Source: SZUA-365 sp964635845 (lineage in GTDB: Bacteria > Bacteroidota > Ignavibacteria > SZUA-365). From it: a DNA stretch of 64,000 nt. The notes beneath the pieces are model-generated. The model ran no database searches. It saw only the letters and a program-made list of their open reading frames with translations, and had not been told where the DNA came from. Location: the NCBI GenBank assembly GCA_964635845.1, contig CAZWNO010000009.1, positions 1-64,000 of the forward strand, given 5' to 3'. Position numbers and translations under genes: made by a program. Positions 17,599 to 26,255 of this stretch are shown in pieces (the stretch's first letter is position 1; each line of letters opens with the position of its first letter).

Positions 17599-18602
17599 TT
17601 GCGTACCTGGAAGCGCCGGGCGTCTGAGACACCGTTGGGTTTGCCGTTCACCGCAGTCATGGACGAGACGCGCCAGTAATAGAGTTCTCCGGGTGTCAGC
17701 GGACTGCCGTCGTAGCGGAAGGAAAGTGTATCGGAATCATCGGGCAGCATGACACGGGACCAGATTTCCCCCGTGTTTTCAGAAAAGGATACCGACAGCA
17801 GATATGCCGCGGCTTCGGGTGCCCGCTGCCAGCGGAACAGCGGATAGGCTTCAGCGCTGCCATTCTCGGCAGGCGACAGAGGAACGGGAAGGGACGAGAT
17901 GACATCCGAGACGACTCGTGACAGATCGCTCTCCATGCCCCCGCGATCCACGGCCGTCACGGCGTAGAAGTACCTGCGCGCGGTCTGCGTGACGGTAAGA
18001 TCGTCCAGAAACGCAGAGACTTGCTCCGCGAGGAGCAGGGAAGAATCGGCCGCTTCAAATGGAACATCGGACCTGTATATGCGATATCCTGCGATGTCGG
18101 CTTCATCCACCGCGCTCCACGCGAGGCGCATCATCCGCCGATCGCCGTCGTTGAATCCATTGACGCTGAATTCAGTGGGTGGATCGGGTGCGTAGCGGTT
18201 CATTGCGCGTGCCGATACGGTGTCGGAAGCAGCGCTTTCGTTACCGCTCTCGTCAAGCGCGGTAATGAAATAGGAATAGGTCGTGTCGTAGCTCCGCTGC
18301 TCGTCGATGAAATAGAACTGCGTTACCGTGTCGACACGCGTGAATCGCGCAGGATCAGATTCTTCCGCGCGATGGACGACGTATCCGCTCAGATCGAGTT
18401 CCTTGTTCCGTATCCAACTGATGAAAATATACCCGTCGCGCGCGCTCTCGACGAGCAGACCGGCCGGCGGCAGAGGTGCGATGGAGTCGGGACCGGGATC
18501 CACGATCCGTTCGCGCTCACAGGCGGCTCCGAACACGAGCGTGAGCATGAACATGAGCACGATGACGCGGCGAGGCGGTATTTCACAGGGGAGGAATCGC
18601 AT
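17595..18602 (-). CDS. Fibronectin type III lipoprotein
   Basis: A lipoprotein of about 335 residues with lipobox LVFGAAC. Two fibronectin type III domains are visible: 'PLPPAGLLVESARDGYIFISW' through 'YFITALDESGNES' and 'PDPPTEFSVNGFNDGDRRMMRLAW' through 'FYAVTAVDRGGMES'. A third Ig/FnIII-like module follows with 'YPLFRWQRAPEAAAYLLSV' and 'GELYYWRVSSM'. The start is uncertain: ATG 18602 gives a compact signal, ATG 18632 has GGAA upstream, and the frame stays open into the tandem repeat further upstream. The stop overlaps the TTG start of the barrel gene, so a surface lipoprotein/barrel pair is likely. Confidence 0.78.
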   Translation of the reverse strand: MRFLPCEIPPRRVIVLMFMLTLVFGAACERERIVDPGPDSIAPLPPAGLLVESARDGYIFISWIRNKELDLSGYVVHRAEESDPARFTRVDTVTQFYFIDEQRSYDTTYSYFITALDESGNESAASDTVSARAMNRYAPDPPTEFSVNGFNDGDRRMMRLAWSAVDEADIAGYRIYRSDVPFEAADSSLLLAEQVSAFLDDLTVTQTARRYFYAVTAVDRGGMESDLSRVVSDVISSLPVPLSPAENGSAEAYPLFRWQRAPEAAAYLLSVSFSENTGEIWSRVMLPDDSDTLSFRYDGSPLTPGELYYWRVSSMTAVNGKPNGVSDARRFQVRN

Positions 18603-18642
18603 CCGGGCTGGAATCTTATATGCAGATAACATACGTTTCCAA

Positions 18643-18736
18643 GCGGATTTCCGAAAGTGGGAAACACGGGTGCTCTTCTCGGCACGGTACCTCGCGGATA
18701 TCCGAACGTGGGAAACACGGGCGCTCTTCTCGGCAC
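18643..18736. repeat. Two-copy direct repeat with 51-bp period
   Basis: Two 43-bp copies (18643-18685 and 18694-18736) differ at only three positions and are separated by 8 bp, giving a 51-bp period. They lie between the stop of the DUF92-fusion gene and the FnIII lipoprotein start. Because 51 is a multiple of three, every frame stays open across them, and the lipoprotein frame shows a 17-residue repeat here (AEKSARVSHVRISARYR then AEKSTRVSHFRKSAWKR). I take it as a non-coding intergenic repeat. Confidence 0.85.
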
Positions 18737-18769
18737 AGCACCCCGCCACGGCGGGAGACGAGATGCCCG

Positions 18770-20278
18770 CTATCGCATCAGGATCAGTGCGGAGAGCGCG
18801 ACGGCGCATGCGGTGGCGAGCAGATTCACCGCGTCATTGCGCAGCCAGGGGAGGCCTCGCAGACGTTCCGAGGGGACACCGCAATGCATCGATTTCTCGG
18901 TATCCCCGCCGCATCGCGGACAGCGGAACTGCGCCTGCGCGGTGGCACCGAGGACGCTGTCGATAATGCTGCCGACTGCTCCCGAAAGAATGATCAGGAC
19001 GAACTGCGAAAGGGAAAGTGCCACGAACGGCAGCGCGGTAAGAGTCACCACTGCGGCGCCGGCGACTCCGCCGAGCGTCCCGGGGAGCGAGATCCCACCC
19101 GATGTTCCAGCGGCGACGCGTTTTCCCGTGATGATGCTGCGCGGCTGACGCTTGGCGAGAACACCGATTTCCGTCCCCCAGGTATCAGCCGTGACCACCG
19201 CTACTGCAACGAGAGAAAGCAGATACAGACGATCGTCGCCGGTCGCATGCCATAGCAATGCGAGCGCACCGATGAGAGCACCGTTTGCCGTTACCTGACC
19301 GGCGTCACGATTGCCGCTCTTTTCAAACATGTTTTCGAAGGACACCTTCCGTGCCTTCCGCCATTTCGACAGCAGGCTTGAAAGCAGGAAGAACGTAAAA
19401 ATCGGTATCGTCCAGGTCCAACCGCCAATTCCGAAGATGAGTGTCGCGAGCAGGAACGTGGCTATCGCACCTGAGGGCTGCAGCATACGTGCGCTGTGCG
19501 CGGCGGCGGCGACAGCGAGACCGAGTCCCGCACCGAGCGCGAAACGCAGCGCCGCCTCTTCCATGCCGGAGGCAAAGCAGACATGCAGCGCTGCGGCGGT
19601 CATAAGTGGAACGGAGAGGTTGTCGAGTCCGCGCGATGAAGCCGCTTCCCAGCCCGTCGCGAAAAGGGAAACGGCGAGGAGTGCGAGCAGTACTGCCGCG
19701 GGATCCCGCGCGATTGCATCGCCGAAAGCCAATCCGCCATCACCGTGCACAAGCAGTGTGACAAGCAATGCCACGAAGGACGCACCGAACATGGCTGCGG
19801 ATCCCTGCACGCTCTTCGGATCGGAAGTGACGAGATACAGGCGCGGTTCGCGGATGGTCTCTCCCACAATGCCCGCAGCCGCATCACCGATCGCCATGAC
19901 CATGATGGCGGCCAGCACGAGATCGGGATACCGCTCCCAGAACGGAATGGCCAGCAGCAGCAGCGCGAGAGGATAGTACACGGTGCCGAACGATTTCCGC
20001 GTCGTGCGATGCACAGCCTTGAGCCAGCCGCGGGCGTAGGCTGCCGCGTTGACTGCGACGAAAATTGCGGCGATGAGGATGACCGCGCCGGCGCGGGGGA
20101 AAAACGGAAGCGCGAAAAAAATCACCACACCCGTGCCGATGTGCACGGTCTTGCGCGTCACCTCGTCAGGCCCGCCGAGCACACGGCGCGCAATTTCGCT
20201 CATGCCGAGCAGCATGAGGATGCACGCGGAGAGAACTCCGAGTCGAAACCAATCTGTCGCAGTGATTTCCGTGTTCAC
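18770..20278 (-). CDS. Fused polyprenol/phytol-kinase-like and DUF92 (VTE6/TMEM19-like) membrane protein
   Basis: A 502-residue, highly hydrophobic protein made of two known membrane modules. Residues about 1-210 resemble the SEC59/DGK1/VTE5 CTP-dependent lipid-alcohol kinases (RKTVHIGTGVVIFF, FGTVYYPLALLLL, MAIGDAAAGIVGE). Residues about 215-500 are DUF92, the family of plant VTE6 and TMEM19, with 'ATFLLATLIFGIGGW', 'TADTWGTEIG', 'GTSGGISLPGTLGG' and a CPRCGG...HCG metal-binding-like motif. VTE5 makes phytyl phosphate and VTE6 phytyl diphosphate, so the fusion could phosphorylate an isoprenoid alcohol twice. The GTG start overlaps the previous stop (GTGA). The substrate is inferred, not shown. 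Confidence 0.85.
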   Translation of the reverse strand: MNTEITATDWFRLGVLSACILMLLGMSEIARRVLGGPDEVTRKTVHIGTGVVIFFALPFFPRAGAVILIAAIFVAVNAAAYARGWLKAVHRTTRKSFGTVYYPLALLLLAIPFWERYPDLVLAAIMVMAIGDAAAGIVGETIREPRLYLVTSDPKSVQGSAAMFGASFVALLVTLLVHGDGGLAFGDAIARDPAAVLLALLAVSLFATGWEAASSRGLDNLSVPLMTAAALHVCFASGMEEAALRFALGAGLGLAVAAAAHSARMLQPSGAIATFLLATLIFGIGGWTWTIPIFTFFLLSSLLSKWRKARKVSFENMFEKSGNRDAGQVTANGALIGALALLWHATGDDRLYLLSLVAVAVVTADTWGTEIGVLAKRQPRSIITGKRVAAGTSGGISLPGTLGGVAGAAVVTLTALPFVALSLSQFVLIILSGAVGSIIDSVLGATAQAQFRCPRCGGDTEKSMHCGVPSERLRGLPWLRNDAVNLLATACAVALSALILMR

Positions 20279-20571
20279 ACACCCGCGATGGGCGTTGCTA
20301 TCTGATAGGATTTTGCCTTCTCGGCCTGCCGGTATTCCGCTACGATGTTCCCTCCTTCGGCTTCGATATGGATCGTGCCGTTGGCGACAATCGGCTGTTT
20401 GGGAACGTATCCAACGGCGGAGAGACGCTTGTCTTCGACCTTGCCGAATTTCACGAAGTCGATCTTCGTCTGACCGGCGAGTTCGCCCTGATCACTGTAG
20501 AATTCGACATACACCGTGGGACCGATTCCCTCCGCATCGGCAACGACGGTCAGAATGGCAGCGGCGGTCAA
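20275..20571 (-). CDS. Small protein of unknown function, coupled to the DUF92-fusion gene
   Basis: A 98-residue protein starting with TTG that overlaps the previous stop (TTGA); its own stop overlaps the GTG of the next gene (GTGA). The sequence looks beta-rich (ILTVVADAEGIGPTVYVEFYSDQG, GTIHIEAEGGNIVAEYRQ) with no signal peptide or membrane segment. The double overlap and conserved reading frame support a real gene. I do not recognise the family. Its position between a putative DNA-binding protein and a lipid kinase gives no clear role. Confidence 0.6.
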   Translation of the reverse strand: MTAAAILTVVADAEGIGPTVYVEFYSDQGELAGQTKIDFVKFGKVEDKRLSAVGYVPKQPIVANGTIHIEAEGGNIVAEYRQAEKAKSYQIATPIAGV

Positions 20572-21548
20572 CGCCTCTTTCCCTCGGTGAGCAGCGAACG
20601 CATTTCGCGCAGCTCTTCCATACCTTCGGAGAACACCGTTGAGAGTCTGCCGAGAAGCGCGATGAGTTTTTCTGCATCCACCGCGACGAACTGTTCATGG
20701 ACGAGCGGTGTCTCATCCTGACCCTCCCCTGTTGTCGGACGCACTGATACAGCCTCCGGACGCGCCGATGCTCGTGGGGCGTGCTTGGGTGATTGAACCG
20801 TTGGAAATGCAGATTTTCCGGAGGACGGCACGATGCGTCCGGCGTCGGCGTCGGCCTTCATGTTCATCAGTGCGTTGTACACCCGTGTGGAAATCTGCGC
20901 GGACTTCCCATTCCTGATGCTGCCGATTGTCATGGATGTAATGCCCGTGATCCTCGACACCCCGTTTGCCGACCAGCCTGCTTCGAGCAGGGAGCGCAGG
21001 GCGGAACGGGCGTCCATCAGCTTCTCGTCCGCGAGGAGTGCAGGAGCGCTTTTTACATGGACAGGTTTTTGCGGACTGTCGATGCCGGAGTCTGCTTCTA
21101 TACTCTGCTTCTCCGTCACAGGCGAAGCTTTCACAGTATCCGTGGCTGCGGCGAGCTGTTTCTCTGCCTGCCGTGCCAGTCCTTCCCGGACGTCGCAATT
21201 GAATTTGTGGAAGGAAAAAGAGTAGAGGTCCGGATTCTGCTGGACAAGGTTTTCCTTGACTATTTCCCTGAACACTCCTTTCTGCGGTACGAAGAAGAGC
21301 GTATGGTCGGCGTGCTGGAACGCCAGATCGAGAAAATCCGTCCAGTGAAAACCGATATCCGAGTAGCGGAATATGGCCTTCGGCGAGAGCCCTTCGATCA
21401 ACAGGATTTCATGTGTCCATGAACGGCTGCCGAAGAGGTTTTTCCCGATATCCCCGGGATCGAAAATGATTCCAGCGGGAGTGAGGACGAACAGGAGGAC
21501 GGAATCCCGATATTCCGGATCGCGGAGAAATTGAATGCTCGTATTCAT
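20568..21548 (-). CDS. Unknown protein with internal helix-turn-helix-like segment
   Basis: A 326-residue, probably cytoplasmic protein. Residues 1-115 form a globular domain I do not recognise (FGSRSWTHEILLIEGLSPKAIFRYSDIGFHW). A low-complexity linker follows, then a helix-turn-helix-like stretch at about 175-220: 'RSLLEAGWSANGVSRITG' then 'ITSMTIGSIRNGKSAQIS', which resembles small Xre-type or phage-like repressors. The C-terminus (about 285-326) is a short predicted coiled coil (EKLIALLGRLSTVFSEGMEELREM). It is the first gene of a tightly overlapping trio ending in the lipid-kinase fusion. DNA binding is inferred only. Confidence 0.65.
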   Translation of the reverse strand: MNTSIQFLRDPEYRDSVLLFVLTPAGIIFDPGDIGKNLFGSRSWTHEILLIEGLSPKAIFRYSDIGFHWTDFLDLAFQHADHTLFFVPQKGVFREIVKENLVQQNPDLYSFSFHKFNCDVREGLARQAEKQLAAATDTVKASPVTEKQSIEADSGIDSPQKPVHVKSAPALLADEKLMDARSALRSLLEAGWSANGVSRITGITSMTIGSIRNGKSAQISTRVYNALMNMKADADAGRIVPSSGKSAFPTVQSPKHAPRASARPEAVSVRPTTGEGQDETPLVHEQFVAVDAEKLIALLGRLSTVFSEGMEELREMRSLLTEGKRR

Positions 21549-21682
21549 GGTGACAGACTATGATACCTGGAAGGCGGAACTATGTAAGGACAGCAATATC
21601 CAATGTATTATTCTTTCCGGAACAGTCAAATGATTTTTGTTCCGCATTTTCAGATTCACCTTCGCGGGTATGACCACCAAAC

Positions 21683-21715
21683 AAAAACGGGGCTGCCCGT
21701 CGAAGGGACAGCCCC
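21683..21715 (-). terminator. Rho-independent terminator of the dockerin/T9SS gene
   Basis: GGGGCTG (21689-21695) pairs with CAGCCCC (21709-21715), extended by CCC/GGG across a one-base bulge, and on the minus strand five T residues follow (21683-21687). It lies 24 bp past the stop of the gene at 21740. Confidence 0.85.
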
Positions 21716-21739
21716 GAAGAGTTGGGAAATGAAACAGGT

Positions 21740-23575
21740 CTATCTCGAGAGCGTCATCGAAACCGTCCGGGAATGGCTGATGCCACTCGTAAGTCCGGTC
21801 ATGACCGATGTCGCCATATAGGTGCCGCTGGCGAGACCGTTCGCCTGGAAGGCAACGATATGACTTCCAGCCTCCATCTCACCGTTGATCAGCTCGGATA
21901 CCACGCGTCCAAGCATGTCGCGGACCACGAGTCGCACCGCCGCGCGTTCCGGAATGTCGATACGCAGTGTTGTCGAAGGATTGAAGGGATTGGGGTAGTT
22001 CTGCTGCATCGCGAAGGCCAGCGGCGGTGCGGCAGGTCCGTTCTTCGGATTCACCGCGCCGGTGCTCCTCATCCAGTTGACTTTGATGGCGACGTAATCG
22101 AAGTTGTTGACCACCGCATTGCCGTCGGCGTCCATGTGACAGCCTTCGGGCGTCAGCCACGGCGCGGCGGCCTGTCCGGTCCATTCGAATTCCGCGAGGG
22201 GATCCGGGTAGAGCGGAGCCAGGCGACCGGGACCGTTGAGCCAGTCATAACGGAGATTTGCCTCGTAAATGTACTGATTGAGCGAGGCGCGATCCGCGTA
22301 GTTGACAACTCCATCCTCGTTCACGTCCCCGGGCCAGACAGTGCAGGGAGTCTGTCCCGGCCGCATGACGAGCACGTTGTTGATTTCTTCGATCTTTTTT
22401 ATGCCGCATGCCCATGGATCGTCGACGATCACTTCGACACGGTAAAAGCCTGCCGGGAAATTCACAGGCACATCGATCAGCGCGGTGCCATTCGTCTGTG
22501 TTGCCGGGACGGAAGTAAGGATGCTCGTAAACAACGCTGTCGAGGGATGCGGACCATAGACATTTATCGTGCAGTTCGAGGTCGTGGGTGGCGCCGTACT
22601 GGTGTAGTCGACCGCGACGGTCAGGTTATCGCCGATATAGAATGCCTTGGAGCTGAACTGCGGATTGTCCTGGACGCTGATGCCGTTGACGTCGAAGACA
22701 TCAGGCGGTGCAATCACGAGGGAAGGCAGCAGGTCCGACATCTCCGAGGGAGTCGGGCCGTTGAAGTACGCCGATGAGTTAATCGTCGGCCACTGTGCCT
22801 GGATCTGCACCGCGCCGTTGCCAGGCGGATCATAATATCCCGCGTACCATTGAATCCGCATATTCACCGGAACGCCGCCTGTCAGTTTGAGCGGGCTGTT
22901 GATGTAGTTGATCGAAGCTTCGAGATGCATCTCGGAGCTGCTGAACGCCGTGCGACGGACGGTAATCTGGTCCGTCGGGACGACAACTCCCTGTGTCTGC
23001 CAGGGCCGGTGATAGCGAAGGCGCCCGGTCGGAGTCGTTGTCCATCCGGCGAGATTCGCATACGAAAAAGCGGCGACATCAGGCGGATACTGGTACCCGG
23101 GGGCCGGGAGTGCGAGGTTGCCGTCCAGATTCCCAGTGATATCCCACTGACCGTCTCGATCGAGATCGAACCAGATATTCAGCATCGTCGAATTCCTGCT
23201 CGCAAATCCCGATGGAGTTTTCAGGATGGCCGCGATGGAGAGCTGACATGCGTCGATTTTGAACCATACCTTGTTGCCCGCCGTGGTCACCGCCCAGGGA
23301 TTGATCTCGACAGCATCACTCCATTCGCCGGGTGACAGTGTGCCGTCGATCACCGGTGATGTAATGCCTTCAGGAATCGTGATCGGGGCCGTCGCCTTCT
23401 GCATGCTCTCGGACGATGGTATGATCTTCACACCACGATCCCGATCGGGTATGTGGGTACCCGGAGGAACATACCCGGGTGAATACTCTATGGTAGAGAC
23501 ATTCTGCGCGGTCAAGAGCGCGGATGTCATGATCATCAGCACTGAAACAGTGCAAATGCGGGAGAGAAATTTCAT
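21740..23575 (-). CDS. Secreted protein with dockerin-like repeats and T9SS sorting domain
   Basis: A 611-residue secreted protein: signal peptide (about 1-22, ending LLTAQ), a DOMON/CBM9-like sugar-binding region ('ITSPVIDGTLSPGEWSDAVEIN', 'IWFDLDRDGQWD', about 60-260), an Ig-like segment, paired dockerin-type calcium loops (GDVNEDGVVNYAD and MDADGNAVVNNFD, about 435-510), and a T9SS C-terminal domain with QNYPNPFNPSTTL and LASGTYMA. ATG 23575 was chosen for its GGAGG site and immediate signal peptide. Dockerin-like loops here are probably calcium-binding spacers; no cohesin is seen. The catalytic role, if any, is unknown. Confidence 0.85.
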   Translation of the reverse strand: MKFLSRICTVSVLMIMTSALLTAQNVSTIEYSPGYVPPGTHIPDRDRGVKIIPSSESMQKATAPITIPEGITSPVIDGTLSPGEWSDAVEINPWAVTTAGNKVWFKIDACQLSIAAILKTPSGFASRNSTMLNIWFDLDRDGQWDITGNLDGNLALPAPGYQYPPDVAAFSYANLAGWTTTPTGRLRYHRPWQTQGVVVPTDQITVRRTAFSSSEMHLEASINYINSPLKLTGGVPVNMRIQWYAGYYDPPGNGAVQIQAQWPTINSSAYFNGPTPSEMSDLLPSLVIAPPDVFDVNGISVQDNPQFSSKAFYIGDNLTVAVDYTSTAPPTTSNCTINVYGPHPSTALFTSILTSVPATQTNGTALIDVPVNFPAGFYRVEVIVDDPWACGIKKIEEINNVLVMRPGQTPCTVWPGDVNEDGVVNYADRASLNQYIYEANLRYDWLNGPGRLAPLYPDPLAEFEWTGQAAAPWLTPEGCHMDADGNAVVNNFDYVAIKVNWMRSTGAVNPKNGPAAPPLAFAMQQNYPNPFNPSTTLRIDIPERAAVRLVVRDMLGRVVSELINGEMEAGSHIVAFQANGLASGTYMATSVMTGLTSGISHSRTVSMTLSR

Positions 23576-24004
23576 CAAGACCTCCGAAAAAAATGTTGAG
23601 GAAAATTGCTTCCACGGAACATCCCGTCGACAAGCAGGGCTTGCGACCGGGACAATCAGGATATAACGGATCAACTATGTGTTGTACTGCTGTGAAAATA
23701 TCACTGTCAATAGCAAAACGCAATAGATACGTGAATATTTTTCACGCTGAAAAATAGATTGAAAAAGGCTACTTCCTGGATAAAAGGTGAAGAAACCTGG
23801 ATAGCGTCAGTGAATGCGGCGGTGCATTTTATTCACTGTATGCAGTGTTCACTATTCGCGCACGCTATCAAGTATGTTCCGGTACGTGGCAGGAGAAGGG
23901 AGAGCAGTGTCTTGCGAAAGATCGGTTTCGTGCGAAATTGAATCTCCACTCCGGGCGCTGTTCATTCGAAATCACCCGGTGCTGGAAGGAGAAAGGCAGG
24001 CAGG
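23576..24004. other. 429-bp intergenic region, no gene seen
   Basis: No convincing gene lies here; the short open frames lack ribosome-binding sites and read into the neighbouring antisense strand. It is AT-richer than its flanks. Two small inverted repeats occur: GTGA-AAATA-TCAC around 23693-23705 and CGTGAA-TATTT-TTCACG (23730-23746). A TTGACA on the minus strand (about 23705-23710) could be part of the promoter for the T9SS gene at 23575, but I see no clear -10 partner. Confidence 0.5.
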
Positions 24005-25381
24005 TCAATCAATCGATGGAGTGGATTCCCATGTCCAGGGACGCTGGAACATCATCCGGAAAGCGAAAGGAATCATGGGACCGAAGGAAATCGGATGCCG
24101 CCAGTGAAAAGCACGGATCCGCTGTTCGATCCATTTCAGCGGCGTCTCCGGAGAAATATAAAAGGTCGCGTTCCACAGGTCGTCGTCGGCTGAGACCGCG
24201 CCTTCGGCGATCGCCCTCTCATGCAGCTGTGTCCCCGGCTGCAGGCGCCACCCGATGCCGAAATCCACGAAAAGCGCCTTGAGCGAGGGTGCGCGATGCA
24301 GCGTCTCTTCCACTGTCGCGCGCGTTTCCCCGGGACCCCCGAAAGTGGGCATGAACATGAATCCCAGCCCCTCCTCGCGCATGGTCCGCGCGTCGCGAAA
24401 GATTTCCGCGGTTCCGAAGGACTTGCCCAGTGCTTCCAGGACAGGATCGGAGAGGCTCTCCGCGAACATGGTGAATCCAACGCCTCCTGCGCGGCGGTAC
24501 AGGCGGAAAAATTCCCGATCCGCCTGTCCGGGATCGAAGACCGCGTACAGCCGCAGCTGGGCGCCGCGGCGGATGATCTCGCGCAGTGTCTCCTTGGCGT
24601 GATCCAGCGGCCGATTGAAGCCGGAGTCGACGAGCCATACGGAATGCGCGCCGTGTTTCCGCTTGAGCAGCAGCAGCTCGTCCGCGATGTCCGCCGGATC
24701 GCGGAGTGTGAACTCGCGTCCGAAGCTGCGGTAGGTGTCGCAGTAGGTGCATTTCTCCGGACAGCCCGAACGCGTGATCACCGCGGCCTCCCAGTAGCAG
24801 CGGCGGTACCGTTTTCTCTCGATGAGATCGTGATAGTCAAAGCGGACGCGTGGATATCCCGTGATCGTGAAAGGACGCTCGATGATTTCGCCACTCTCGC
24901 CCCGGAATACGAGGCCGGGCGTGTCGAGATCGGGCCGCGGCGCGGAGTCACCCTTGCCGTTGATTTCGAGCGAGCGCACGAAATGCGAGATCGCATCGAG
25001 CGAATCGCCGGCGATGCCGTAGTCCGCCTGCATGTAATCCAGCATGCGGCTTGGAAAGGTCGTGAACGCGGTTCCCCCGAGCAGCAGCGGCGCCCGTGTC
25101 GCGGCACGCACCGCGGCGAGCAGCTCGCGGATTCCCGGCAGCGGATCGTCGTATTTCCGCATCCACTGGTTATCGCGGTTGCGGATCGATGCGCAGACGA
25201 GGTCCGGCTGCAGGTCGCGCAGCTCGCGCAGCGCGGCGGCGACGGGATCCCGCTCTCCCATGAGGTCCACGAAGCGGAGATCATGCCCGTCGTGCTGAAG
25301 CTGCCGCGCGACCATCGCGGGACCGATGGGCAGCGGCACGAGGTAGCGGTTCATGTTGGTCTGGAGAAAAAGGATCTTCAT
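24005..25381 (-). CDS. B12-binding-type radical SAM protein
   Basis: A 458-residue radical SAM enzyme. Residues 1-135 form a Rossmann-like cobalamin-binding-type domain (MKILFLQTNMNRYLVPLPIGPAMVA...LLLGGTAFT) but the classical cobalamin motif DxHxxG is not evident. The iron-sulphur motif CxxxCxxC is C207-C211-C214 (SGCPEKCTYCD), followed by a TIM-barrel core (about 200-400). Members act in varied methylation and lipid or cofactor modifications, so no substrate is assigned. It is 64 bp downstream of rsmI in the same direction. Confidence 0.88.
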   Translation of the reverse strand: MKILFLQTNMNRYLVPLPIGPAMVARQLQHDGHDLRFVDLMGERDPVAAALRELRDLQPDLVCASIRNRDNQWMRKYDDPLPGIRELLAAVRAATRAPLLLGGTAFTTFPSRMLDYMQADYGIAGDSLDAISHFVRSLEINGKGDSAPRPDLDTPGLVFRGESGEIIERPFTITGYPRVRFDYHDLIERKRYRRCYWEAAVITRSGCPEKCTYCDTYRSFGREFTLRDPADIADELLLLKRKHGAHSVWLVDSGFNRPLDHAKETLREIIRRGAQLRLYAVFDPGQADREFFRLYRRAGGVGFTMFAESLSDPVLEALGKSFGTAEIFRDARTMREEGLGFMFMPTFGGPGETRATVEETLHRAPSLKALFVDFGIGWRLQPGTQLHERAIAEGAVSADDDLWNATFYISPETPLKWIEQRIRAFHWRHPISFGPMIPFAFRMMFQRPWTWESTPSID

Positions 25382-25445
25382 CGGACTGCCTCATGAATCG
25401 ATCAGGAAATCAGATCACCAGCTCGGGTATTAAACAGCAGGCCCC

Positions 25446-26189
25446 TTACGTTTCATCGTCTTCGGCAGGCCGCGGCTTGCGGGCGTCCAGTCCTTCGACG
25501 ACGATGACGAACTCGCCCTTCGGCGGATGCGTTTCGAAATGCGCGATGACCTCCGCGAAGTCGCCGCGCACGGTTTCCTCGAACTTCTTGGTGATCTCGC
25601 GCGAAACCGAGACGCGCCGCTCTCCCATCGCCGCGTGCAATTCGCGCAGGGTCTTGAGCAGGCGGTGGACCGACTCGTAGAAAATGATCGTGCGCGTCTC
25701 CCGGGCGATCTCCGCGATGCGCGTGTTCCGGCGCTTCTTGATCGGCAGGAAGCCTTCGAAGTGGAAGCGGTCCATCTGAAGCCCGCTCGCCGTCAGGGCC
25801 GCGAGCGCAGCCGAGGCGCCGGGTACGGGAATGACCTCGAGGCCCTCCTCGATCGCCGCGGCGATCAGCAGCGCGGCGGGATCGGAGACTCCCGGCGTGC
25901 CGGCGTCCGACACGACGGCCAGTGCCTGTCCTTCGCGCAGCCGCTCGAGCAGCATCGGAATGCGCTGCCGTTCGTTGCGGGAGAAGTAGCTGATGGTGGG
26001 AGTGTCGATGCCGTGATGGCGGAGAAGATTCCCCGTCGTGCGCGTGTCCTCCGCCGCGATCAGGTCCACGTCGCGCAGGATGCGTATCGCGCGCAGCGTG
26101 ATGTCGTCCATATTCCCGATGGGAGTGGAAACGACGTACAGCGTGCCGCCGCGGGGTTCGGGTCGTTCGTTGCTCATGTCTGCATTCAT
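25446..26189 (-). CDS. rsmI: 16S rRNA (cytidine1402-2'-O)-methyltransferase RsmI
   Basis: RsmI 2'-O-methylates C1402 in the decoding centre of 16S rRNA. The 247-residue protein carries the tetrapyrrole-methylase fold motifs typical of the family: LYVVSTPIGNMDDITLRAI (about 17-35), AAEDTRTT, 'VVSDAGTPGVSDPAALL', 'PVPGASAALAALTASG' and FYESVHRLLKTL. ATG 26189 is the first start; ATG 26177 (MSNERP) would be equally compatible with the family. Confidence 0.96.
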   Translation of the reverse strand: MNADMSNERPEPRGGTLYVVSTPIGNMDDITLRAIRILRDVDLIAAEDTRTTGNLLRHHGIDTPTISYFSRNERQRIPMLLERLREGQALAVVSDAGTPGVSDPAALLIAAAIEEGLEVIPVPGASAALAALTASGLQMDRFHFEGFLPIKKRRNTRIAEIARETRTIIFYESVHRLLKTLRELHAAMGERRVSVSREITKKFEETVRGDFAEVIAHFETHPPKGEFVIVVEGLDARKPRPAEDDET

Positions 26190-26255
26190 ACGAAATTTCT
26201 ACGCAAGGCGCAATAAGGATTATCAGACCGAGTTATCTGATGCGTTGAATGCGGA

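Noticed and set aside
23690..23746. CRP/FNR-like sites upstream of the dockerin/T9SS gene
   Set aside because: The two GTGA...TCAC palindromes have spacers of 5 and 7 bp instead of the 6 bp of CRP sites, and share no common consensus.
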